Source: JARKPK01 sp964631235
Lineage (GTDB): Bacteria; Planctomycetota; Planctomycetia; Pirellulales; Thermoguttaceae
Reading direction: 5' to 3'
Assembly: GCA_964631235.1 (NCBI GenBank)
Contig: CAZVZX010000005.1
Span: forward strand, 62,001 to 126,000
DNA: 64,000 nt
Numbering within the stretch: position 1 is the first letter of the stretch; every line of letters begins with the position of its first letter. The position numbers and the translations under genes were made by a program. This document shows, piece after piece, positions 56,200 through 64,000 of the stretch. The notes beneath the pieces were generated by a model. It worked only from the letters and a program-made list of their open reading frames with translations. It ran no database searches and was not told the DNA's origin.

Positions 56200-58311
56200 A
56201 TGAGACGCCCGCTTACGCTCGCTGTGTCTGCCCTGCTGTTCGCGTTGCCGGCTGCCCTGCTCGCCGCGGAACGCCCTAACATCGTGATCATCTTGGCCGA
56301 CGACTATGGCGCCGGCAGTGCTACGTGTTGCGGGGCCGACCCAAAACTAATCCGCACGCCGGCGATCGACCGCCTGGCTGCCGAGGGCCGCCGCTTCACT
56401 GACGCGAACACGACTTCGTCCGTCTGCTCGCCGACGCGTTATTCGCTGCTCACCGGCCGCTACTGTTGGCGCACTTCGCTCACGCACGAGGTGCTCGGCA
56501 CGTTTTCGCCGTTGCACATCGAGCCGGATCGCTTGAACCTCGCCTCGCTGCTCAAGAAGCATGGCTACAGCACGGCGGCGATCGGCAAGTGGCATCTGGG
56601 ATACGGAAAGCCCGACGACTCGCCCAAGTGGCGCGTGGACTACACTGCTGAGCTGTCGCCGGGGCCGCTCGATATCGGGTTCGACTATCACTTCTCCGTT
56701 CCGTCCAATCATGGCGACATTACCGGAGTCTTCGTCGAGAACCGGTTTGTGTACGGCCTGCGGTCGGGCAAGATCCCGCCCGGAATGAAGATTGCCGGCC
56801 CGGATGCCGACAGCGACGACTTCCAGGCGACCTACGAAGCAGGCGACACCGAGGCGGGCAAAGGTGCCGGGCGAATCCTCGACCTCGACGCGCCCCGCCG
56901 AAAGAACGAACGCGTGATGAAAGTGTTGACCGACAAGGCAGTGCATTGGCTCGAAGCGCAGCCGAAAGACCGCCCCTTCTTCCTGTACTTCACGCCTGTC
57001 GCCGTTCACAATCCGGTCACGCCCGACAAAGACCTGGCGGGCCGCAGCGCCGCCGGGCCGTTCGGCGACTGGATTCACGAACTCGACCGCAGCGTCGGCC
57101 GGATCGTCGATACCCTCGACCGCATCGGGGCTGCTCAGAACACGCTGCTCATCTTCGCCAGCGACAACGGCGGCGTGTGCAAGCCGGAGAACGAGCGATT
57201 GCTGCAAACTGCCGCCATCAAGGCGGGTCTGAAGGTCAACGGCGACTTCCGCGGCGGCAAGCACGACGTTTGGGAGGGCGGATTCCGTTCGCCCTTCATC
57301 GTGCGTTGGCCGGGTAAGGCGGCGGCCGGGTCGGTAACCGATGCGACGGTGAGCTTGGTCGATGTTCTCGCCACCGTGGCCGCCGTGGTGGGCGAACCGC
57401 TGCCGGATGTTCGTGCCGGCGCGGAAGATAGCCGCAACTTCCTGCCGGTCATTCTCGGCGACCCTTCGGCGAAGGGACGCGAGGATCTGATCGTGCATAG
57501 CGCCGATGGAACATTCGCCATACGGAAAGGCCCTTGGAAATGGATCGAAGGCGTGCCTGCCGAGGGTGTTTCGCCCGGTGCCCGCAAGTCGCGCAGCGGC
57601 CAGCATCGGCCGCAACTATACAATCTGAAGCAGGATCCGGGCGAGACAAGAGACGTGAGCGCCGAACACCCAGAGGTGGTTGCCGAATTGAAGGCGCTGC
57701 TCAATCGCTATCGCGACGGCGGGTACAGCCGCGAATTGCCGCCGCCCGGCGTGAAGCCTGCTGTCCGCCCAGTCGTAACGCTGGCTCCCGCTGAGGGCCG
57801 ACCGATCTTGACCGCATCGCTCGAGTCGCTGCCTGGCCGCCCGTGGACGTTCGCCGCAGATCGATGGTCGGCCCGCGATGGCGGATGTTGGGCTGCGCCG
57901 CACGGCGAAGCCGCCGCGCAATTGAAAGCGCCCGTGGAGTTCGTCGATGGGGTGATCGATTTCGAAGTCAATTTTCGCGGTGCCAACCGCATCTCGCTTC
58001 GAGTCGAGCGTCCCGAAGGCAGTTTCCGGCTGGTGGTTTCTCGCACCACGGCGTCGCTGGCCAAGAATCCTTCCAAAGGCGAAGACAAAGAAGCCGCGGA
58101 GGTGGTCGCCGAGCGAAATCTGAAACTCGATTCGGACAAATGGTACCCTGTGCGTTTAGCCGTGCATGGTAAAGAGGCCGCCGTTGCAGTCAACGACGTT
58201 CAGTTCAAGGGTACGCACGCCGTTTTCGCCGAGCCGAAGGCCGCGATCAGTCTTCTGGTGTTCGGCGGATCCGCCGGCCTTCGCAATGTTCGCGTCACTT
58301 GCGACAAATAG
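56200..58311 (+). CDS. Exported sulfatase with formylglycine motif
   Basis: A 703-residue arylsulfatase-type enzyme with signal peptide MRRPLTLAVSALLFALPAAL. The sulfatase core starts RPNIVIILADDYGAGSATCC (Asp pair as Ca2+ ligands). The activation motif is SSVCSPTRYSLLTGRY, whose Cys in C-x-P-x-R becomes formylglycine. IGKWHLGYGKP and FASDNGGVCKPEN supply further active-site residues. The last 170 residues (from about 530) form an extra C-terminal beta domain similar to laminin-G/concanavalin-like modules. It probably removes sulfate from a polysaccharide. The stop codon is overlapped by repeat copy L. It begins the glycan cluster. Confidence 0.93.
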   Translation: MRRPLTLAVSALLFALPAALLAAERPNIVIILADDYGAGSATCCGADPKLIRTPAIDRLAAEGRRFTDANTTSSVCSPTRYSLLTGRYCWRTSLTHEVLGTFSPLHIEPDRLNLASLLKKHGYSTAAIGKWHLGYGKPDDSPKWRVDYTAELSPGPLDIGFDYHFSVPSNHGDITGVFVENRFVYGLRSGKIPPGMKIAGPDADSDDFQATYEAGDTEAGKGAGRILDLDAPRRKNERVMKVLTDKAVHWLEAQPKDRPFFLYFTPVAVHNPVTPDKDLAGRSAAGPFGDWIHELDRSVGRIVDTLDRIGAAQNTLLIFASDNGGVCKPENERLLQTAAIKAGLKVNGDFRGGKHDVWEGGFRSPFIVRWPGKAAAGSVTDATVSLVDVLATVAAVVGEPLPDVRAGAEDSRNFLPVILGDPSAKGREDLIVHSADGTFAIRKGPWKWIEGVPAEGVSPGARKSRSGQHRPQLYNLKQDPGETRDVSAEHPEVVAELKALLNRYRDGGYSRELPPPGVKPAVRPVVTLAPAEGRPILTASLESLPGRPWTFAADRWSARDGGCWAAPHGEAAAQLKAPVEFVDGVIDFEVNFRGANRISLRVERPEGSFRLVVSRTTASLAKNPSKGEDKEAAEVVAERNLKLDSDKWYPVRLAVHGKEAAVAVNDVQFKGTHAVFAEPKAAISLLVFGGSAGLRNVRVTCDK

Positions 58312-58404
58312 TTCCACACGATTGCGAGGGCGGCCGCCGGCGCCCTGCAACGGCTCCATTGCATGCAGTCCCCGTTTTGAACCGTTTTGCGTTTTTTCCG
58401 GTTA
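58310..58404 (+). repeat. Dispersed 95-bp intergenic repeat, copy L, overlapping a stop codon
   Basis: AGTTCCACACGATTGCGAGG, GCGGCCGCCGGCG, GCAACGGCTCCATTGCATGC, AGTCCCCGTTTTGAACCG and TTTTGCGTTTTTTCCGG. The first two bases of the repeat are part of the sulfatase stop codon TAG (58309-58311). The tail faces the next gene. Confidence 0.85.
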
Positions 58405-58534
58405 CAGGCAAGCAGGTTCAGGCCGCCAATCAAGCGGTCGCCGGGGTCATGTTCGCCGATGCAATAGCGGCGGCAGGCCCCGGTTCAACCGACCGGAAGA
58501 ACTGCCGACGACAAATAGCGAATGGGAGTCAACC

Positions 58535-60793
58535 ATGAAGTTGATCGGATTGTTGTCCCTGACCGCCTGGCTGACCGCGCTGTTGATGGTGCTTCCGGTG
58601 TCGGCGATGGCCGGCGGCATCGAGGTGGCGGCGGATGCCGCGACGGGCGGGCCGGGCCGGTTTGCGGTCGAAGAGATCCGACGCGAGGCCGAAGCCCGCG
58701 GCTTGGCTCGCGGCACGCCGGGAGACGGCACCGTCGCGATTCGGATTGAACTTGCTGTTGAGAGCAACGGCACGCCCAAACCGCAGAGCTACCGGATCGA
58801 GGTGCGCAACAAGAACGGTCGTCGGGTGATCACCGTGCGCGGGGCCGACGCGGTCGGGGCGATGTATGGCGGGCTCGATGTTGCCGAGGCGATTCGAACC
58901 GGCACGATCGATTCGCTTGCCGATTCCGAACACGCGCCGCACATCGCCCAGCGCGGCATCAAGTTCAACATTCCGCTCGATCTGCGGACGCCGACGTACT
59001 CCGAGCCTTCGGACGCGGCCCAGGCGAATATCCCGGAAATGTGGAGCATCGATTTCTGGCGCGAAATGCTCGACGACATGGCCCGGCATCGCTACAACGT
59101 CCTTTCGCTGTGGTCGCTGCACCCGTTCCCCAGCATTGTGAAGGTGCCGGAGTTCCCTAACGTCGCCCTCGATGATGTTTGGCGCACAAGGGCAAAGCTC
59201 GACGCCAACTTCGGCCCGCAAGGCCGCGACTTCGTTCGCCCCGAAATGCTCGCCGATTACGAGGTGGTTCGTCGGATGACGATCGACGAGAAAATCCGCT
59301 TCTGGCGCGATGTAATGCAACTGGCCAAGGATCGCGGCATCGATGTGTATTGGTTCACCTGGAATATCTTTCTGTTCGGCGCCGAGGGCAAAGACGGCAT
59401 CACCAGCGACAAGACGGCCCCGCGCACCATCGAGTACTTTCGGGCCAGCGTCCGCGAAACGATCAAAACGTATCCGCTGCTCGCGGGCATCGGCATCACG
59501 GCGGGCGAGGCCATGGAGCCCGAGGAACTCAAGGGCATGTCGAAAGAGCGATGGCTTTGGTTGACCTACGGCGAAGGCGTCCGCGACGGCCTGAAAGACA
59601 CGCCCAACCGGAAGTTTCGACTGATCCACCGTTTCCACATGACCGGGCTGAGCGAAATCCGCAACGAGTTCGCGGCACTGCCCTGCACGCTCGATGTGAG
59701 TTTCAAGTATGCGGTGGCTCACATGTATTCGGTGCCCGACCCCGGCATGATTCGGCCGTTGCTGCCGCTGCTCAATCCGCAGTTGCGAAGCTGGCTTACC
59801 GTGCGAAACGACGATATCTACAGCTTCCGCTGGGCCGACGTTGATTTCGCCCGCGCCTTCATCAAGGCGATTCCCGGCGAAGACAAGATCGCCGGCTTCT
59901 ACATGGGTCCTGACGGATACGTTTGGGGCCGGGACTTCTTGACCAAGAGCGAATTAATCGAAAAAGCCGGCTCGCGGCGTCCGACCGTCATGGGCAAGCA
60001 ATGGCTTTCGTTCGCCCTTTGGGGACGTTTGGCCTACGATCCCGAATTGCCTTCGGCCGCCTTCGAACGGCTGGTCGCCGCCCGTTTCCCCGGGGCCGAC
60101 GCGGCCAAGCTCACTGCCGCCTGGGCCGGTGCGTCGAAAACATTTCCGTACATCACTCGGTTCTTCTGGGGCGACATCGACTTGAAATGGTTTCCCGAGG
60201 CATGCCGCCGAAAAACGGGCTTCTACACGGTGCGTCATTTCGTCGAAGGCGGAACCATGCCGGGGGCGGGTGTGCTCAACATACTCGATTGGCGCAAGGC
60301 CGTTCTCGCCGGCCAGAAGCCTGACGGGGTAACGCCGTTGGAGATTGCCGCTGCCCTCGAATCGAATGCAGGCGGGGCGCTGGCCGCGTTGCCCGAACTG
60401 CGGAAGGCAGCCGTCACCCCGGCCGAAAACGCCAACGAATACGCCGCCACACTCGGCGACATCGAGGCCATGGCGCATCTCGGGCTGTATTATTCGGCAA
60501 AGATTCGCGGGGCTTGCGATTTGGCGTTGTTCGACAAGACGGCCGATCCCGCGCAGCAGGCCTCGGCCGTGCGGCATCTCGAAGCGGCGTTGGAACACTG
60601 GAAGAACTACTCGGCCGCCTATACCCGCCAATACATCCAGCCCGTGCTCTACAATCGGGCCGGCGTGGTGGACATCCCAAAGCAAACGGCCGATGTCGCC
60701 GCCGACATTCAACTCGCCCGCGACTGGAAGCCCGGTACCATCGACGAAAAGAAGGTCAAACGTTCGGGCACGGAAAAAGGCTTTCGCAATTAA
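58535..60793 (+). CDS. Exported glycoside-hydrolase-like protein (GH20/GH67-type zincin-like N-domain plus TIM barrel)
   Basis: A 752-residue exported protein; ATG 58535 has GGGAG upstream and the signal ends near AMAGGI. The first 130 residues resemble the N-terminal domain that precedes GH20 and GH67/GH115 catalytic barrels (GRRVITVRGADAVGAMYGGL). A barrel-like region follows with RHRYNVLSLWSLHPFPSIVK, DRGIDVYWFTWNIFLFGA, AGIGITAGEAMEPEELKG and KFRLIHRFHMTGLSEIRN. Glu and Asp in these positions could be catalytic. The C-terminal part is helical. The glycoside type cannot be stated; alpha-glucuronidase-like is the best guess. It lies between a sulfatase and a sugar-binding protein. Confidence 0.7.
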   Translation: MKLIGLLSLTAWLTALLMVLPVSAMAGGIEVAADAATGGPGRFAVEEIRREAEARGLARGTPGDGTVAIRIELAVESNGTPKPQSYRIEVRNKNGRRVITVRGADAVGAMYGGLDVAEAIRTGTIDSLADSEHAPHIAQRGIKFNIPLDLRTPTYSEPSDAAQANIPEMWSIDFWREMLDDMARHRYNVLSLWSLHPFPSIVKVPEFPNVALDDVWRTRAKLDANFGPQGRDFVRPEMLADYEVVRRMTIDEKIRFWRDVMQLAKDRGIDVYWFTWNIFLFGAEGKDGITSDKTAPRTIEYFRASVRETIKTYPLLAGIGITAGEAMEPEELKGMSKERWLWLTYGEGVRDGLKDTPNRKFRLIHRFHMTGLSEIRNEFAALPCTLDVSFKYAVAHMYSVPDPGMIRPLLPLLNPQLRSWLTVRNDDIYSFRWADVDFARAFIKAIPGEDKIAGFYMGPDGYVWGRDFLTKSELIEKAGSRRPTVMGKQWLSFALWGRLAYDPELPSAAFERLVAARFPGADAAKLTAAWAGASKTFPYITRFFWGDIDLKWFPEACRRKTGFYTVRHFVEGGTMPGAGVLNILDWRKAVLAGQKPDGVTPLEIAAALESNAGGALAALPELRKAAVTPAENANEYAATLGDIEAMAHLGLYYSAKIRGACDLALFDKTADPAQQASAVRHLEAALEHWKNYSAAYTRQYIQPVLYNRAGVVDIPKQTADVAADIQLARDWKPGTIDEKKVKRSGTEKGFRN

Positions 60794-60847
60794 CTGAATT
60801 CCGATTGGCAGTCGCCATCCAACCCGTGAACGATCGAAAGGAACCCC

Positions 60848-61663
60848 ATGAGAACAGTCTTCGGTGCGCTGACGGCCGTTGGCATGCTGGCACTCGGCTT
60901 GACCGTGATGGCGAACGATTCAACCGCGCCGATCGTCCGGCCCGATCTCGTTTTCGACGAGGCGGACGGCATCGTTGCGGTCGAGGCCGAACACTTTTAC
61001 AAGCAAACGCGAGCGGACAAGCGGGCGTGGCACATCACTTCCGTGAAACATGCGCCGGAAATCAAGCCCGATTCCGACCCATCGCATGCGGAGGGCGCAA
61101 GCGGCGGGGCGTATGTCGAGGTCTTGCCGGACACGCGAGCCACCCACGGCGACAAACTCGTCAAGGGCGAAAACTTCACCGACGAGCCTGGCCAGATGGC
61201 CGTTCTGCACTACAAGATTCACATCAACACGCCGGGCCGGTATTACGTGTGGGTGCGTTCCTTTTCCAGCGGCAGCGAGGATAACGGTGTGCATGTCGGG
61301 CTCGATGGGCAGTGGCCGGCCTCGGGCCGGCGCTGGCAGACTGTGGCGAAGAACAAATGGTCGTGGGACTGCAAACAGCGCACCGAGCAGGTCCACGTTG
61401 GCGTGCCGATGCAGCTATTTCTCGACATTGAAAAAGCGGGCGAACACGAAATCGCCTTCTCGATGCGAGAAGACGGGTTCGAGATGGACAAGATCGTCCT
61501 CGCCCGAAACAAGGAGTTCAAGCCTGAGGGCCACGGTCCGGCGGTGAAGGTCAAGTCGGGCCGAATGCCCCAGCCCTTTCCGGAATCCGCCGCCCCTGGT
61601 TCTAGAGCGTCGGCCGCGCCTTCGGCCGCCCCTCCATCACGTGCAACCAATCCGCCCAAATGA
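60848..61663 (+). CDS. Exported GH115-C-type carbohydrate-binding-like protein
   Basis: A 271-residue exported protein with signal MRTVFGALTAVGMLALGLTV. The central beta-sandwich resembles the C-terminal domain of GH115 alpha-glucuronidases and CBM-like modules: VAVEAEHFYKQTRADKRAWH, GGAYVEVLPDTR, INTPGRYYVWVRSFSSGSED, NGVHVGLDGQWPASG and HEIAFSMREDGFEMDKIVLA. No catalytic residues are evident, so a binding role is inferred. The C-terminus is Pro/Ser/Ala-rich. It follows the glycoside-hydrolase-like gene by 54 bp and is probably co-transcribed. Confidence 0.72.
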   Translation: MRTVFGALTAVGMLALGLTVMANDSTAPIVRPDLVFDEADGIVAVEAEHFYKQTRADKRAWHITSVKHAPEIKPDSDPSHAEGASGGAYVEVLPDTRATHGDKLVKGENFTDEPGQMAVLHYKIHINTPGRYYVWVRSFSSGSEDNGVHVGLDGQWPASGRRWQTVAKNKWSWDCKQRTEQVHVGVPMQLFLDIEKAGEHEIAFSMREDGFEMDKIVLARNKEFKPEGHGPAVKVKSGRMPQPFPESAAPGSRASAAPSAAPPSRATNPPK

Positions 61664-61755
61664 AACCGCACAATGCCAGATGCGGTCGAAGGCGAAACCA
61701 CACGCAATCGGCCGCTTCGCGATGATTGCAGTCGCTTTCCGAACAGCGGAGAGTT
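61655..61755 (-). repeat. Degenerate copy M of the dispersed repeat
   Basis: Only the order of blocks is kept: CCACACGCAATCGGCCGCTT, then GATTGCAGTCGCTTTCC and GAACAGCGGAG, as in the minus-strand copies. Low identity. The 196-bp spacer between the binding protein and the sialidase holds nothing else. Confidence 0.4.
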
Positions 61756-61858
61756 TTTTCGAGCGAGAGTTTGCGGCCTGAATCGCACAAACGCGGAGCG
61801 GCCACCGGGAACTGTTCGCCATTTCTGTAATCGCTGATTCACGTGAGAGTACTTCGGC

Positions 61859-63094
61859 ATGTCGCATCGATTCCGAGTCTTGTGTCTTATTATCGGCTTT
61901 ACGATGGAAGCGGCGGCACCATTTGGCGAGGCTGCTGAGACGGATAGTGCGGAAGCCAGTTACGCCGTCGCCTCTCGGCTGGAGGAATACCTCGGCGAGC
62001 CGCAATTTCTGCCCATGCAAGAGTTATGGAAAGGCCGGGGCGGTTGGGGCGGCGTTCTGACGGCGAAAGACGGAACGGTCGTGGCGTTCCAGTCGCCCGG
62101 CGGCGGCAACTGCCGACGCAGTCGCGACGGCGGCAGGACCTGGGATGCCGACATTTCCATCGCCCCCGACGCGAAAGACGGTCGCGCGCTGGTGGACGAG
62201 ACCAAGGGCGATATTCTCTACGTCAATCCGGGCGAGGGCTGGCTCTACCGCAGCCGCGATCACGGCGCGAGTTGGTCGCGCGAGGGCGTCAAAGTTCGGC
62301 CGGACGGCTTCGGCAATGTTCCGAAAACGGAGGGCGTGGCCGCCATGCAGTGCGGCATCACGCTTGCTTTCGGCAGCCGCAAGGGCCGTCTGATCATGCC
62401 AGCGCGAATCATGGGGCCGACCAATTCAAATGCCGTCGAGTGGCGGCCGTACCACTACAGCACGGCCCTCTACAGCGACGACGGCGGCGCGGTTTGGCAA
62501 ACCAGCAAGCCTTTTCCCGTGCTCGGCACGGGCGAGGCCGCGCTGGCGGAGCTTTCCGACGGCACTATTCTCTACAATTCGCGCGAGCACATGAGCCGCG
62601 GCAATCGCTTTTTGGCCCACAGCCACGACGGCGGCGACCTTTGGCTAGGAGCGTATCGCAGCCCCGACCTTCCCGACGGCGCCCGCGGAACCTCGTACGG
62701 CTGCATGGGCGGCATGATCCGCCTGCCCATCGCCGGCCGCGATATTCTTATTTACAGCAATCTCGACACCGACGCCGGCACGATGCCCTCCCGGGTCGGC
62801 GCATCGACCGGCGCAGGCCGCGAGAAAATTACGGTTTGGGCCAGCTTCGACGGAGGACGCACTTGGCCGGTGAAACGGTTGATCTACGACGGGCCCAGCG
62901 CCTACTCGAACCTCGGCGTCGGACGAACAGGAACCCCGAGCCAGGGAAAGATCTATCTGATCTTCGAGGGCGGCCCGGCCGGATCGCACGCAGCAGTTCA
63001 GATTGTTGCGTTCAATCTTAGTTGGCTTCTCAATGGCCGCGACATCACCTCGCTGCTTAGCGAAGCGGCCTCAGCGCCAACAACCGCACGCTGA
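61859..63094 (+). CDS. Exported exo-sialidase-like six-bladed propeller protein
   Basis: A 411-residue exported protein with signal peptide ending near AAAPFGEAAE. Five Asp-box repeats (S-x-D-x-G-x-x-W) are visible: RSRDGGRTWD, RSRDHGASWS, YSDDGGAVWQ, HSHDGGDLWL and ASFDGGRTWP, typical of BNR/sialidase beta-propellers. The first Arg of the sialidase triad may be in GGNCRRSRDG. Sialidase activity is not proven; planctomycete homologues may act on other acidic sugars. It closes the glycan cluster on the plus strand. Confidence 0.82.
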   Translation: MSHRFRVLCLIIGFTMEAAAPFGEAAETDSAEASYAVASRLEEYLGEPQFLPMQELWKGRGGWGGVLTAKDGTVVAFQSPGGGNCRRSRDGGRTWDADISIAPDAKDGRALVDETKGDILYVNPGEGWLYRSRDHGASWSREGVKVRPDGFGNVPKTEGVAAMQCGITLAFGSRKGRLIMPARIMGPTNSNAVEWRPYHYSTALYSDDGGAVWQTSKPFPVLGTGEAALAELSDGTILYNSREHMSRGNRFLAHSHDGGDLWLGAYRSPDLPDGARGTSYGCMGGMIRLPIAGRDILIYSNLDTDAGTMPSRVGASTGAGREKITVWASFDGGRTWPVKRLIYDGPSAYSNLGVGRTGTPSQGKIYLIFEGGPAGSHAAVQIVAFNLSWLLNGRDITSLLSEAASAPTTAR

Positions 63095-63234
63095 AGACTC
63101 ATGCCGCGTGCTGCTGTCGTGGAGTTCTTTCGTATGCCAAGGTGCGAACATGCGCCGATTGCCGGCGAAGCAGTTATGGATGAATCGCTCCATCCGCCGT
63201 TTGCCGTCCGCACGTTCGCAACGGCACCGGTTTG

Positions 63235-64000
63235 TTACTGAACGACGAGGCTGTCGGACTGTCGCACAATTGTTTCGGCCCCGGCCGAAGGGTCGGCGGT
63301 CTTGGTTGCAACGACCATGATCTCATACTCGTCCAAGTCGAGGGACCGTTTTCCCCAATTGCCGGCCGTTCCGCCCCACATGTCTCTTACAGATAGTCCC
63401 GCCAGCAGAAGGAGCATCCGCAATTCCGTTCCGACAAACCCGCGCTCCCGCACGGCAACGGCGGGAAGACCGTCGCGCGGCGGCATTTCTCCCGATTCCA
63501 CGAGCGTCAAAGGATCGAATCGACCTGCCGACACATCGTCATTCGAGTGCGCGCGGAGCATCCGTGCCGCACTGAGAACGGTCGCCAGAAAGCCGGCCTG
63601 CGGTTTGAGGCTTCGCGAGATGTTGCAGAGAATTGACAACGGCTGTCCGATCGGGTCGTCCGCCTGCCCGAGAAGCCCCAGCGATCCTTCGCATAGGCAG
63701 ATGGCGGCATCGAATTTCTTCGAGAGCGAGAAGTTAGCGGCATCGCAGTGAATCCATTCCGCGTGAACCCCTGCAGCCTCGGCGGCCGCCTTCGCCTGCA
63801 CCAGCATTTCCACCGACAAGTCCAACCCGGTTACGGCATAACCGCGCCGCGCCAGTTCAACGCTGTGGCGTCCCGTGCCACATCCGACATCCAGAATCGA
63901 CGCCGGGGGAGCAAGCCTCAGTTGCTCGACAACGAAATCGACCTCGCGCACGGTGTTCTTCGTGAAGACGTTCTCATTGTAGATCGGCGCATGGCCGTCG
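63235..64000 (-). CDS. Class I SAM-dependent methyltransferase, 5' part cut off by window edge
   Basis: The frame is open to the right edge, so the true start is outside the window. The fold starts SILDVGCGTGRHSVELARRG (SAM glycine loop) and continues YAVTGLDLSVEMLVQAKAAA, with an acidic residue for the ribose. The N-terminal DGHAPIYNENVFTKNTVREV is of the kind found in small-molecule methyltransferases. The C-terminus EYEIMVVATKT follows the usual pattern. The substrate is unknown. It is convergent with the sialidase gene, 140 bp apart. Confidence 0.88.
   Translation of the reverse strand, partial: DGHAPIYNENVFTKNTVREVDFVVEQLRLAPPASILDVGCGTGRHSVELARRGYAVTGLDLSVEMLVQAKAAAEAAGVHAEWIHCDAANFSLSKKFDAAICLCEGSLGLLGQADDPIGQPLSILCNISRSLKPQAGFLATVLSAARMLRAHSNDDVSAGRFDPLTLVESGEMPPRDGLPAVAVRERGFVGTELRMLLLLAGLSVRDMWGGTAGNWGKRSLDLDEYEIMVVATKTADPSAGAETIVRQSDSLVVQ

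Overview
The window is GC-rich bacterial chromosome with long intergenic spacers and short operons. Its gene content points to a planctomycete, probably the Pirellulales/Pirellulaceae group. The supporting genes are a formylglycine-type sulfatase beside secreted glycan-active proteins, a very long Gly-rich protein with many secretin N-domains but no pore, a Tat-exported aldo/keto reductase beside a sugar epimerase, and a multihaem cytochrome. This placement is inferred from gene content; no rRNA is present. No prophage, transposase or CRISPR array was seen.

Layout. 1-5 kb: murC (cut by the left edge), uppS, purA and a SpoU-type RNA methyltransferase, all on the minus strand. 5-10 kb: a decayed-looking stretch, a MazG-like pyrophosphohydrolase, a four-haem cytochrome, a Tat aldo/keto reductase and a sugar epimerase. 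10-14.4 kb: the 1371-residue secretin-N-domain protein. 15.4-22.5 kb: U32 peptidase, thioesterase, glgB and an RNase H-like protein that has lost catalytic residues. 23-28.9 kb: Bax inhibitor-1 protein, folE, a GlcD/GlcF-type fusion and a YkgJ cysteine-cluster protein. 29.6-33.5 kb: HU, a small lipoprotein, pyrD and trpS. 33.9-38.7 kb: a PPi-type phosphofructokinase and the pepP-accB-accC group. 39.4-43.2 kb: a Lys-rich exported protein, a 44-residue zinc ribbon, tRNA-Pro(UGG), an mgtE-like transporter and eno with a strong terminator. 43.6-48.6 kb: psd-pssA (phosphatidylethanolamine synthesis), riboflavin synthase, a zinc-ribbon membrane protein and ruvB. 49-52 kb: STAS protein, BON protein, greA with a terminator in its leader, and an RmlD-like protein. 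52-55.2 kb: rplY-pth-rpsF-ssb-rplI without rpsR. 56-63 kb: a glycan-degradation cluster (sulfatase, glycoside-hydrolase-like protein, GH115-C-like binding protein, sialidase). The right edge cuts a SAM methyltransferase.

Most of the window is housekeeping. The most distinctive unexplained signal lies between the genes: a dispersed repeat of about 95 bp, found in about 13 intergenic places and both orientations. It has a head like AGTTCCACACAATTGCG, a GCGGCCGC-rich foldable centre and a tail ending CTTTCGCGGTTTT, and some copies overlap or abut stop codons. Two further families of about 100-bp inverted-repeat elements (MITE-like) and several strong hairpins are also present. The greA leader terminator resembles attenuation control.
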